DNA of 38,330 bases from NCBI GenBank assembly GCA_016788045.1, contig JAEUTG010000048.1, forward strand, positions 1 to 38,330. Direction: 5' to 3'. The DNA comes from Bacteroidales bacterium (GTDB lineage: Bacteria; Bacteroidota; Bacteroidia; Bacteroidales; Lentimicrobiaceae). The position numbers were made by a program, and so were the translations under genes. Positions 26,979-33,641 of the stretch are shown here, piece after piece. The first letter of the stretch is position 1. Each line of letters opens with the position of its first letter. The notes below the pieces were generated by a model, which worked only from the letters and a program-made list of their open reading frames with translations, ran no database searches and was not told the origin of the DNA.

Positions 26979-26990
26979 GCAAACGTTTGC
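26979..26990. promoter_or_regulatory. Candidate operator, perfect 12-bp palindrome
   Basis: GCAAACGTTTGC is a perfect palindrome 71 nt upstream of the ferredoxin start codon. A TAATTTCG (27016-27023) that resembles the -7 box follows. It could bind a dimeric regulator, for example of LacI type. Single occurrence, so the support is limited. Confidence 0.35.
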
Positions 26991-27060
26991 GGGCATCTGA
27001 ATCATAAAAATGTCCTAATTTCGCTGCATCAGAAACTTTACAAAATCTAAACTTTGTACT

Positions 27061-27285
27061 ATGGCAAAAGTTGTAGGTGATATTGTGATAGACATTGAAA
27101 AATGCAAGGGTTGTAGTGTTTGCATTCCTGCCTGCCCCAACGATGTGATTGCATTATCGAAAAATGTAAACGGCAAAGGTTACAATTATGCCGAAACAAT
27201 CAATGAAGAATGCATCGGGTGTGCCAATTGTGCCATCGTTTGTCCTGACGGTGTAATTACTGTTTACAGGAAGAAACTGGATTAG
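27061..27285 (+). CDS. 2x[4Fe-4S] ferredoxin subunit of 2-oxoacid oxidoreductase
   Basis: A 74-residue ferredoxin with two classic cluster motifs, CKGCSVCIPACP and CIGCANCAIVCP, each giving the CxxCxxCxxxC(P) pattern for a [4Fe-4S] cluster. It is the first gene of a four-gene unit (ferredoxin, alpha, beta, gamma) with gaps of 21, 5 and 52 nt. In the 2-oxoacid:ferredoxin oxidoreductase complex such a delta subunit passes electrons from the TPP/beta subunit to soluble ferredoxin. Confidence 0.95.
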   Translation: MAKVVGDIVIDIEKCKGCSVCIPACPNDVIALSKNVNGKGYNYAETINEECIGCANCAIVCPDGVITVYRKKLD

Positions 27286-27306
27286 GAATTAAATGACTTC
27301 ACGTTT

Positions 27307-28389
27307 ATGAAAGAACTCAGATTAATGAAAGGCAATGAGGCCTTTGCCGAAGCGGCTATCCGTGCAGGTGCCGATGGTTACTTTGGTTATCCGATCACCC
27401 CTCAGTCGGAAGTTATGGAATATCTGATGGCTGAGAAACCCCACGAACGCACCGGTATGGTTGTATTGCAGGCAGAGAGTGAAGTTGCCGCCATCAACAT
27501 GGTTTATGGTGGAGCGGCCTGCGGAAAGCGGGTACTCACCTCCTCCTCAAGTCCCGGAATCAGTCTCAAGCAGGAAGGCATTTCCTACATTGCCGGTGCC
27601 GAGCTGCCCTGCGTGATTCTGAATGTAGTGCGCGGAGGCCCTGGACTGGGAACAATCCAACCCTCACAGTCCGACTATTTTCAATCGACCAAGGGTGGCG
27701 GGCACGGTGATTACAAACTCATTGTTCTGGCTCCTTCATCGGTTCAGGAAATGGCCGATTTTGCCAGACTGGGCTTTGACCTTGCATTTAAATACCGCAA
27801 TCCGGTGCTTGTGTTGTCGGATGGTGCCATCGGTCAGATGATGGAAAAAGTCGAACTCGATGAGCAACGTCCAAGGTTTACCGAAGCGGAGATTATCAGC
27901 AATACCCCCTGGGCTACCACCGGAAAAACCATCGATCGTGAACGCAACATCGTCACCTCACTCGACCTCGACTCGGGCAAACAGGAGCTGCACAACCTGG
28001 CTCTGCAGGCAAAATACAGGGAGATTGAGCATAACGAAACCCGGTATGAAGCCATTTCGTGCGATGATGCTGAATACCTGATTGTTGCTTACGGAACCAG
28101 CGCCCGCCTCAGCCAGAAAGCTGTTGACCTGCTCAGGGCCGAAGGGTATAAGGTTGGACTGCTCCGGCCGATCACCCTTTTCCCCTTCCCATCTGCCATC
28201 ATTGCAAAACTGGCCGGACAGGTGAAAGGAATATTAACTGTTGAAATGAGCGCCGGACAAATGATTGAAGATGTCAGGCTGGCTGTTGGATGCAGGGTTA
28301 AGGTTGAGCACTTCGGCCGCATGGGCGGAATCATTCCGTCACCCACGGAGGTGGTTGAAGCAATGCACACAAAAATCATCGGAGGATAA
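27307..28389 (+). CDS. vorB: 2-oxoacid:ferredoxin oxidoreductase alpha subunit (VorB/KorA type)
   Basis: A 360-residue alpha subunit with family blocks GNEAFAEAAIRAGADGYFGY, PITPQSEVMEYL, VLQAESEVAAINMVYGGAAC, TSSSSPGISLKQEGISYIAG, NVVRGGPGLGTIQPSQSDY, and the late GLLRPITLFPFPS and EMSAGQMIEDVRL segments. It forms the pyrimidine (POR_N) half of the thiamine site and works with the beta, gamma and ferredoxin subunits encoded next to it. Annotation usually calls this type VorB (branched-chain 2-oxoacids), but 2-oxoglutarate enzymes look similar, so the substrate is open. It starts 21 nt after the ferredoxin and ends 5 nt before the beta gene. Confidence 0.93.
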   Translation: MKELRLMKGNEAFAEAAIRAGADGYFGYPITPQSEVMEYLMAEKPHERTGMVVLQAESEVAAINMVYGGAACGKRVLTSSSSPGISLKQEGISYIAGAELPCVILNVVRGGPGLGTIQPSQSDYFQSTKGGGHGDYKLIVLAPSSVQEMADFARLGFDLAFKYRNPVLVLSDGAIGQMMEKVELDEQRPRFTEAEIISNTPWATTGKTIDRERNIVTSLDLDSGKQELHNLALQAKYREIEHNETRYEAISCDDAEYLIVAYGTSARLSQKAVDLLRAEGYKVGLLRPITLFPFPSAIIAKLAGQVKGILTVEMSAGQMIEDVRLAVGCRVKVEHFGRMGGIIPSPTEVVEAMHTKIIGG

Positions 28390-28394
28390 TTGTT

Positions 28395-29171
28395 ATGGCA
28401 CTTATAAGCAAAGAAGAAATCCGGAAACCGGAAAACCTGATTTACAAGAAAACACCCCTGCTCACCGATAAACCCCTCAGCTATTGCCCGGGATGCGGAC
28501 ATGGCACAGCCCACCGTATTGTGATGGAGGTGCTGGAAGAGATGGGCATTCAGGATAAAACCATCGGGATTGCTCCGGTTGGCTGTTCAGTACTTGCCTA
28601 CGAATTTATGAACATCGACATGCAACAGGCCGCCCATGGACGTGCTCCCGCCGTTGCTACTGCCGTTAAAAGGCTGAACCCCGACAAGTTTGTCTTTACC
28701 TACCAGGGCGATGGTGACCTGGCTGCCATTGGCACTGCCGAAACCATCCACGCCTGCAACCGCGGTGAAAACATCGTGATTATATTCATCAATAACGGTA
28801 TTTATGGCATGACCGGCGGCCAGATGGCCCCGACTACCCTTCCTGGGATGAAATCATCCACTTCACCCTACGGGCGTGATGTGCACACCATGGGTAACCC
28901 GCTGAAAATTACCGAACTGATCGCTCAACTTCCCGGAACCATTTATGTTACCCGGCAGGCTGTACACACTCCGGGCAATGTCCGCAAAACCAAAAAGGCA
29001 GTCCGCAAAGCTTTTGAAAATCAGAAGCTGAACAAAGGCCTCAGCTTTGTGGAGATTGTTTCAAACTGTAACTCAGGCTGGAAAATGGCACCGGTGAAAT
29101 CAAATGAATGGATGGTGGAGAATATGTTTCCTTACTATCCGCTTGGCGACATCAAGGTGAACGAAGATTGA
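28395..29171 (+). CDS. 2-oxoacid:ferredoxin oxidoreductase beta subunit, TPP-binding
   Basis: A 258-residue beta subunit. CPGCGHGTAHRIV near residues 32-44 and the TPP-Mg motif GDGDLAAIGTAETIHACNRG followed by INNGIYGMTGGQMAPTT are diagnostic. The beta subunit binds thiamine pyrophosphate and decarboxylates the 2-oxoacid, with CoA added to give acyl-CoA. The upstream alpha gene's last codons contain GGAGGA, 8 nt before this start, which serves as a Shine-Dalgarno site; the genes are translationally coupled. Soluble and cytoplasmic. Confidence 0.95.
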   Translation: MALISKEEIRKPENLIYKKTPLLTDKPLSYCPGCGHGTAHRIVMEVLEEMGIQDKTIGIAPVGCSVLAYEFMNIDMQQAAHGRAPAVATAVKRLNPDKFVFTYQGDGDLAAIGTAETIHACNRGENIVIIFINNGIYGMTGGQMAPTTLPGMKSSTSPYGRDVHTMGNPLKITELIAQLPGTIYVTRQAVHTPGNVRKTKKAVRKAFENQKLNKGLSFVEIVSNCNSGWKMAPVKSNEWMVENMFPYYPLGDIKVNED

Positions 29172-29223
29172 ATTCCGGTCTTGCATTGAATTTCAAGAGA
29201 AACAACATTCAAATTATTGAGTC

Positions 29224-29778
29224 ATGACAGAAGAAATCATCATAGCAGGTTTTGGCGGACAAGGTGTCCTCTCGATGGGGAAAATCCTTGCCTATTCAGG
29301 AGTGATGGAGAACAAGGAAGTAAGCTGGATGCCATCGTACGGTCCCGAAATGAGGGGCGGTACTGCCAATGTTATTGTTATCATCAGCGATGAACGCATC
29401 AGTTCACCCATTGTGAATTACTTCGATACTGCCATCATCCTCAACCAGCAGTCGATGGACAAGTTCGAAAAAACGGTGAAACCCGGCGGAGTACTTATCT
29501 ACGACCCAAACGGGATTACCCGTCATCCTGAACGCCGGGACATCAACATTTACACGATTGAAGCAGCCGATGAAGCCTCCAAGGTCGGGCTTTCAAAGGT
29601 CTTTAATATGGTGGTGCTCGGCGGTTTTCTGAAACTTAAACCCATTGTTCAACCGGAATACGTGCACAAAGGATTGGAAAAATCGCTTCCCAGGCGTCAC
29701 CACGCCCTGATCCCGGAGAATGAAAAGGCAATACAGAAAGGCAAGGAAATCATTAAAGCCATGCACCTTCTGAATTAA
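29224..29778 (+). CDS. 2-oxoacid:ferredoxin oxidoreductase gamma subunit
   Basis: A 184-residue gamma subunit: IIIAGFGGQGVLSMGKILAY at the start, SWMPSYGPEMRGGTANVIVI, and AIILNQQSMDKFEKTVKPGG. This family (POR) helps hold the alpha/beta core together and shapes the CoA site. It ends the operon, 32 nt before a strong intrinsic terminator. The intact four-subunit set implies a working enzyme and ferredoxin-based fermentation or anaplerosis. Confidence 0.94.
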   Translation: MTEEIIIAGFGGQGVLSMGKILAYSGVMENKEVSWMPSYGPEMRGGTANVIVIISDERISSPIVNYFDTAIILNQQSMDKFEKTVKPGGVLIYDPNGITRHPERRDINIYTIEAADEASKVGLSKVFNMVVLGGFLKLKPIVQPEYVHKGLEKSLPRRHHALIPENEKAIQKGKEIIKAMHLLN

Positions 29779-29810
29779 CACCCACACACCAACCAACCAG
29801 CAACCAGAAA

Positions 29811-29837
29811 CCTCCGGATCATCTCCGGGGGTTTTTT
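29811..29837 (+). terminator. Rho-independent terminator of the oxidoreductase operon
   Basis: CCTCCGGA (29811-29818) pairs with TCCGGGGG (29824-29831) over 8 bp with one G-U pair and a 5-nt loop, followed by a run of six T. It lies 32 nt after the gamma-subunit stop. Confidence 0.85.
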
Positions 29838-29875
29838 ATTACCACCGCCGGCGCACGTCCCCGCCCGTGTTGGCG

Positions 29876-29891
29876 CGCGTCCCCCGACGCG
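29876..29891 (+). repeat. REP-like hairpin near RAYT (CCCC loop)
   Basis: CGCGTC-CCCC-GACGCG gives a perfect 6-bp stem, preceded by TTGGCG and followed by TGTCCCCC. The same hairpin in the opposite orientation (GGGG loop) lies at 30651-30666 on the other side of the transposase gene, forming an inverted pair around it. A third copy near 29944 is broken by another repeat. Confidence 0.7.
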
Positions 29892-29900
29892 TGTCCCCCA

Positions 29901-29938
29901 GCTACTCAGCAACAATAGTCAGCAAGTCAACTTCCACC
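29901..29938 (-). repeat. Detached copy of the RAYT 3' coding end
   Basis: GCTACTCAGCAACAATAGTC and the bases after it repeat, with one mismatch over 38 nt, the sequence at 30026-30063 that encodes the last residues of the RAYT transposase (GLVEVDLLTIVAE in that frame, plus the stop). It is outside any gene and next to a REP-like hairpin. Confidence 0.75.
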
Positions 29939-29966
29939 CTGTATTGGCGCGCGTCCCCCGACTTGT

Positions 29967-30011
29967 CTGCCTGTCTGCCTGAATGCGGAAGACAGACAGG
30001 CAGACAGGCAG
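29967..30011. repeat. Palindromic CTGCCTG element inserted in a REP-like sequence
   Basis: CTGCCTGTCTGCCTG (29967-29981) is complementary to CAGGCAGACAGGCAG (29997-30011) with a 15-nt loop. The flanks GGCGCGCGTCCCCCGAC and GCGCGTGCCCCC read as the two halves of the nearby REP-like hairpin, so this element appears to have interrupted it. Related CTGCCTG repeats occur at 23668-23756, 30678-30692 and 34480-34507. Confidence 0.65.
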
Positions 30012-30026
30012 GCGCGTGCCCCCCCG

Positions 30027-30587
30027 CTACTCTGCAACAATAGTCAGCAAGTCAACTTCCACCAACCCAGCCTGACCCGTATAATCCATCGCAGAGCTGT
30101 ATTTATATTCCCAGGGCAAAAAACAGAAACCTGATTTTACCGGGTTGTTGTGAATATAATTCAGCTTTTGCATCAGAAACTTATTGCTGTAGAGTATCAT
30201 CGCCCTGTTCCCATCCTGCCATACCTTAAACTTCTGAATGCGTTTCAGATGCCCTCCAGCCTCACGGAAATGATTCAGTATCCCTTTATACCCTTCCGAT
30301 TTCTCACCCTCAAGTTTCCTGATGATTGCCCTTGATGTAAATTTCTTCAGATCACGTAAAATCTCAGAAACAGAATAGGGGTCTGATGCCCGGATAATCA
30401 TATGAACATGATTGGGCATGATGCAGTATGCGTGAACGACAAGTCCTTTATTTATCTGGTAGAATTTAATGTTGTCAGTAATCAATTGTTTGAAACTATC
30501 CTCTTCAAGAATTTTAATCCATCCCACGGTAGTGAATGTAACAAAATAGGCCTCGTTACCTTTGTTGATTTTGTATTTATCTGACAT
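30027..30587 (-). CDS. REP-associated tyrosine transposase (RAYT, IS200-like Y1)
   Basis: A 186-residue Y1 transposase-like protein. It has the HUH motif in VVHAYCIMPNHVHMIIRAS (H60 and H62), followed by SEILRDLKKFTSRAI and a C-terminal KLNYIHNNPVKSGF and WEYKYSSAMDY segment typical of RAYTs in Bacteroidota. RAYTs process single-stranded REP palindromes and are thought to spread them without moving themselves. REP-like hairpins flank the gene in opposite orientations, supporting the match. The frame is intact. Its last codons recur, detached, at three other sites in the window. Confidence 0.92.
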   Translation of the reverse strand: MSDKYKINKGNEAYFVTFTTVGWIKILEEDSFKQLITDNIKFYQINKGLVVHAYCIMPNHVHMIIRASDPYSVSEILRDLKKFTSRAIIRKLEGEKSEGYKGILNHFREAGGHLKRIQKFKVWQDGNRAMILYSNKFLMQKLNYIHNNPVKSGFCFLPWEYKYSSAMDYTGQAGLVEVDLLTIVAE

Positions 30588-30650
30588 GGTATATAAAGTT
30601 AAGAATTAATTTGAATGTTCGATCCTAATCGTAAGTCAGGTTGGGAGGCA

Positions 30651-30666
30651 CGCGTCGGGGGACGCG
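30651..30666 (-). repeat. REP-like hairpin near RAYT (GGGG loop)
   Basis: CGCGTC-GGGG-GACGCG, the inverse orientation of the copy at 29876-29891, lying about 64 bases beyond the RAYT start codon. It is preceded by GGGAGGCA and followed by CGCCAACAGG. Confidence 0.7.
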
Positions 30667-30703
30667 CGCCAACAGGAGCAGGCAGGCAGGCGCGTGCCCC
30701 CTT

Positions 30704-30745
30704 TATTCAGCAACAATTGTCCACAACTCAACCTCCACCAACCCA
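30704..30745 (-). repeat. Detached RAYT C-terminal coding end (second type)
   Basis: Read on the minus strand this encodes GLVEVELWTIVAE plus a stop, a close variant of the RAYT C-terminus (GLVEVDLLTIVAE), and is followed by the GC-rich REP-like flank. It is the left boundary of the duplicated unit that continues into the first outer-membrane-type gene. A third such end lies at 32179-32219. Confidence 0.7.
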
Positions 30746-30746
30746 G

Positions 30747-30945
30747 TATTGGAGCGTCTCCCGATGCGTTCCAGCCCTAAAAATGGCTAAAAAACTGACT
30801 TTACAAAAGGCAACGATAATTTGGTAAACTCAATTCTTTACCTTTGACCTTTATTGAAAACCATTTTCGTATAAATACGTTCATCCGTTAGTTGTATCCG
30901 ATGAGATCATTTATCACAACCATCCTGGCTATTACCCTGTCATTC
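30747..30945 (+). repeat. Near-identical 199-bp block, copy 1 (promoter and signal-peptide region)
   Basis: Positions 30747-30945 and 32222-32420 are the same, offset 1475, with a single difference (A at 30847 versus G at 32322). The block covers the upstream region, a TACCTTTG box (30839-30846) matching TAnnTTTG, the start codon and the first 15 codons of each barrel gene. Identity drops sharply afterwards. Confidence 0.9.
30839..30846 (+). promoter_or_regulatory. Candidate -7 promoter box of barrel gene 1
   Basis: TACCTTTG fits TAnnTTTG and lies 54 nt before the ATG at 30901. TTTG at 30820-30823 could be the -33 element, although the 15-nt gap is shorter than usual. The same box is repeated at 32314-32321. 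Confidence 0.45.
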
Positions 30946-32088
30946 TCTTCCTTTTCGCAGAACCTGTTCGTAAGGGGCTATTACATCGACAACCATGGCC
31001 GGAAATCAGAAGGGCTGATTTATGATAAGAGGTGGAACAATTATCCACTTAAAATTCAATTTAAAGCTTCCGGATCAGAAAATGCAATTGTTTTAGGAAT
31101 TGATTCTGTCAGTGAATTCGGCATTGGTAATGAACTGCGGTATGTCAGAAAAACTGTCAACATCGACCGTTCCGGAGTATTATTAAATGACCTGGACAGC
31201 ATCCGGGAACCGGTTTTTACCAGCGAAAAGTTGTTTGTCAGATTACTGGTTAGCGGTAAGCACCGGTTGTATGATTACCGCTCTAAAAATCAGGAGAAAT
31301 ACTTCATTGAATCTGATACTTTCCCGATCACTCAACTGATTTACAAGAAATTTTTGACTGATGACCTCGTTGTGGGCACCAACAGGGATTATCAGAAGCA
31401 ATTGTGGAAATACATGAATTGCCCGTCTGTAAACATGCAGGAGCTTTCTCAGCTGAACTATTTCAGGAAGGAACTGGTCAGTGTAGTTATGAGATTTAAT
31501 GAGTGCGATAAAGTGGAAGCTGGTAATCTATCCAGGCCAGCTCCGTATGATAAATTTTTTCTGACCATTAAAGGAGGTGCTGGTTATTCAGATTTTGGGG
31601 TATATGGCCTGGGTAATTACGACTACGACATTGACTTTGGCTATCTACTTACACCTCATTTGGGAATTGAGGCAGAATATCTTTTGCCATTCAGCACCCG
31701 TAAATGGGGCCTTACAGCTGAAATCGGACTTCTGAATTACAAATCGGCGGGTAAGGAACGAGATTTCAGCGCAACCATCGATTATACTTCGCTTGAAGTA
31801 CCGGTCGGAATACGCTACCATACCTACCCCGGACGAAAAGCCGAACTGTTTTTCAGTGCATACTATTTTGTGAATCATCCGCTCAGACTTAAGATTGACT
31901 ACAACATTAATATCGAGATGATAATGAAATCCAACAACAACTTAGGTTTAGGAATGGGTTTCAGATACAACAAAAGGATTTCAGCTGAATGCCGGGTGAT
32001 GTGGGCACGGCATATGCCGGGTAAAGCTGACAGCTGGTATTCGGAATTTCGAGACTTTTCGTTTCTGATCGGTTATACCTTATTTTGA
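30901..32088 (+). CDS. Outer-membrane beta-barrel-like protein, paralogue 1
   Basis: A 395-residue exported protein from the ATG at 30901; an upstream in-frame TTG (30892) is less likely because the signal peptide MRSFITTILAITLSFSSFSQ begins here. The N-terminal domain (LFVRGYYIDNHGRKSEGLIY, then VRKTVNIDRSG and LYDYRSKNQEKYFIESD) belongs to a Bacteroidota family of secreted proteins, sometimes misnamed a tRNA-modification GTPase. The C-terminal half has alternating, barrel-like strands (FFLTIKGGAGYSDFG, GIEAEYLLPFSTRKWGLTAE, VPVGIRYHTYPGRKAELFFS) and ends SFLIGYTLF with a terminal Phe, typical of outer-membrane barrels. Tandem paralogue of the next gene. Confidence 0.8.
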   Translation: MRSFITTILAITLSFSSFSQNLFVRGYYIDNHGRKSEGLIYDKRWNNYPLKIQFKASGSENAIVLGIDSVSEFGIGNELRYVRKTVNIDRSGVLLNDLDSIREPVFTSEKLFVRLLVSGKHRLYDYRSKNQEKYFIESDTFPITQLIYKKFLTDDLVVGTNRDYQKQLWKYMNCPSVNMQELSQLNYFRKELVSVVMRFNECDKVEAGNLSRPAPYDKFFLTIKGGAGYSDFGVYGLGNYDYDIDFGYLLTPHLGIEAEYLLPFSTRKWGLTAEIGLLNYKSAGKERDFSATIDYTSLEVPVGIRYHTYPGRKAELFFSAYYFVNHPLRLKIDYNINIEMIMKSNNNLGLGMGFRYNKRISAECRVMWARHMPGKADSWYSEFRDFSFLIGYTLF

Positions 32089-32178
32089 ATTTTATTGAGT
32101 ACTTATAATAATTAAATCGACGTAAGAAGGTGTTAATTGCCGGATGATGAGCCTGCCTTTGTTGGCGAGCGTCCCCGT

Positions 32179-32219
32179 TACTCAGCAACAATTGTCCACA
32201 ACTCAACCGCAACCAACCC
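32179..32219 (-). repeat. Detached RAYT C-terminal coding end (third copy)
   Basis: On the minus strand this encodes GLVAVELWTIVAE plus a stop and closely matches the copy at 30704-30745. It stands at the start of the second duplicated unit. A short REP-like flank (GGCGAGCGTCCCC) adjoins it. Confidence 0.7.
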
Positions 32220-32221
32220 AT

Positions 32222-32420
32222 TATTGGAGCGTCTCCCGATGCGTTCCAGCCCTAAAAATGGCTAAAAAACTGACTTTACAAAAGGCAACGATAATTTGGT
32301 AAACTCAATTCTTTACCTTTGGCCTTTATTGAAAACCATTTTCGTATAAATACGTTCATCCGTTAGTTGTATCCGATGAGATCATTTATCACAACCATCC
32401 TGGCTATTACCCTGTCATTC
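32222..32420 (+). repeat. Near-identical 199-bp block, copy 2
   Basis: Second copy of the promoter/signal-peptide block described at 30747-30945, with one base difference. It includes TACCTTTG at 32314-32321 and the ATG at 32376. Its boundary with divergent coding sequence is abrupt, just after the codons for LSF. Confidence 0.9.
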
Positions 32421-33563
32421 AGCTCCTTTTCACAAAACCTTTTCCTGAAAGGCTATTACATCAACAACCATGGTCAGAGAAGTGAAGGCTTGATTCTGAG
32501 TAAACGATGGAATAATTATCCGGTAGATTTTCTATTTAAAGCTGGTGATAACGCTGAATCAATTTCGCTGGGTATTGACTCAGTGAGAGAATTTGGCATT
32601 GATGGAAATCTCAGGTTTGTCAGGAAAAGTGTAGATATTGATCTTTCAAGTGAGCTATACAATGACCTTGACAGTGATCGTAATCCGGTATTTATACGAA
32701 AGCAGTTGTTCCTCAGATTGCTGGTTGATGGGAAACACAGGCTTTACGACTATCAGGACAGAAATGTGGAAAGGTTCTTTATTGAATCTGACACACTCCC
32801 CATTACTCAGCTGATTTATAAGAAATTTATGGCTGATGAACTTATTGCCGGTATCAACAGGGATTACCAGAAGCAGCTGTGGAAATACATGAATTGCCCT
32901 TCGGTAACCATGGAGGAGCTTTCTAAAATTGATTATTACAGGAAGCCGCTGATCAGTGTAGTCATGCGATTTAACAAATGTGATAGCGTTGAATCGGTTA
33001 ACCTGACAAGAACAACTCCTTACAAAAAATTCAGCTTAACCGCTAAGGCCGGAGCAGGATTCTCCCTGATTAACTCGGTTATGATGATGAGTTATGCAAA
33101 CAACGTTATTTTTGATCCCAAACTCTCCCCGTACCTGAGCATTGAGGGCGAGTATCTTCTACCGCTGAACCGGCATAAGTGGGGAATCACCGCAGAGGCA
33201 GGGTTCTTCAGTTACCGATCGGAAGGAGAAAACTGGGCAGTAAGAGCGAAAGTGGAATACCGTTCGCTGGAATTGCCCATTGGGATCCGGTACCATATTT
33301 ATCCCGGAAGCCGAACTGATTTTTATCTCAGTGCAATTTACATTTTCAACCAACCGCTCAGGCTCGATTTTGATTTCAGCAACCCGATTGAAGTTAAGAT
33401 GATTCCGCACAATAACCTGGGTGCAGGGATAGGATTCAGGTACAACAAAAAGCTGTCAGCCGAATTCAGGATGATGCAGAAAAGGCATATGTCAGAAGAT
33501 TTTTTGTTTTGGTATTCGAATTTCCGCGGGTTTGTATTTTATATAGGGTACACCCTGTTCTGA
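32376..33563 (+). CDS. Outer-membrane beta-barrel-like protein, paralogue 2
   Basis: Same family and length as the preceding paralogue (395 residues from the ATG at 32376; TTG at 32367 rejected for the same reason). The signal peptide is MRSFITTILAITLSFSSFSQ, identical at the protein level. The N-terminal domain (LFLKGYYINNHGQRSEGLIL, FVRKSVDIDLSSELYNDLDS) and the C-terminal strands (FSLTAKAGAGFSLINS, IEGEYLLPLNRHKWGITAEA, LPIGIRYHIYPGSRTDFYLS) correspond along the length, ending FVFYIGYTLF. The two proteins clearly differ in surface-loop-like regions (for example SVMMMSYANNVIFDPK) while the 5' block is nearly identical in DNA, indicating partial homogenisation. Confidence 0.8.
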   Translation: MRSFITTILAITLSFSSFSQNLFLKGYYINNHGQRSEGLILSKRWNNYPVDFLFKAGDNAESISLGIDSVREFGIDGNLRFVRKSVDIDLSSELYNDLDSDRNPVFIRKQLFLRLLVDGKHRLYDYQDRNVERFFIESDTLPITQLIYKKFMADELIAGINRDYQKQLWKYMNCPSVTMEELSKIDYYRKPLISVVMRFNKCDSVESVNLTRTTPYKKFSLTAKAGAGFSLINSVMMMSYANNVIFDPKLSPYLSIEGEYLLPLNRHKWGITAEAGFFSYRSEGENWAVRAKVEYRSLELPIGIRYHIYPGSRTDFYLSAIYIFNQPLRLDFDFSNPIEVKMIPHNNLGAGIGFRYNKKLSAEFRMMQKRHMSEDFLFWYSNFRGFVFYIGYTLF

Positions 33564-33602
33564 TTACTGTCAGGCGTCTTCCCGACACATACCCCCGCGA
33601 CG

Positions 33603-33637
33603 TTTGCTGAACAACGCCTGGATTTGTTATAACTTTG
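33603..33637 (+). promoter_or_regulatory. Bacteroidota-type promoter for the TIGR02757 gene
   Basis: TTTG (33603-33606) and TAACTTTG (33630-33637) are 23 nt apart, a good match to the -33/-7 Bacteroidota promoter. The start codon at 33642 is only 4 nt after the box, so the transcript would have almost no leader, or the real start codon lies further in. Confidence 0.5.
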
Positions 33638-33641
33638 TTTC

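Noticed and set aside
30892..30900. TTG start for barrel paralogue 1 (and 32367 for paralogue 2)
   Set aside because: The ATG three codons later begins a clean signal peptide.
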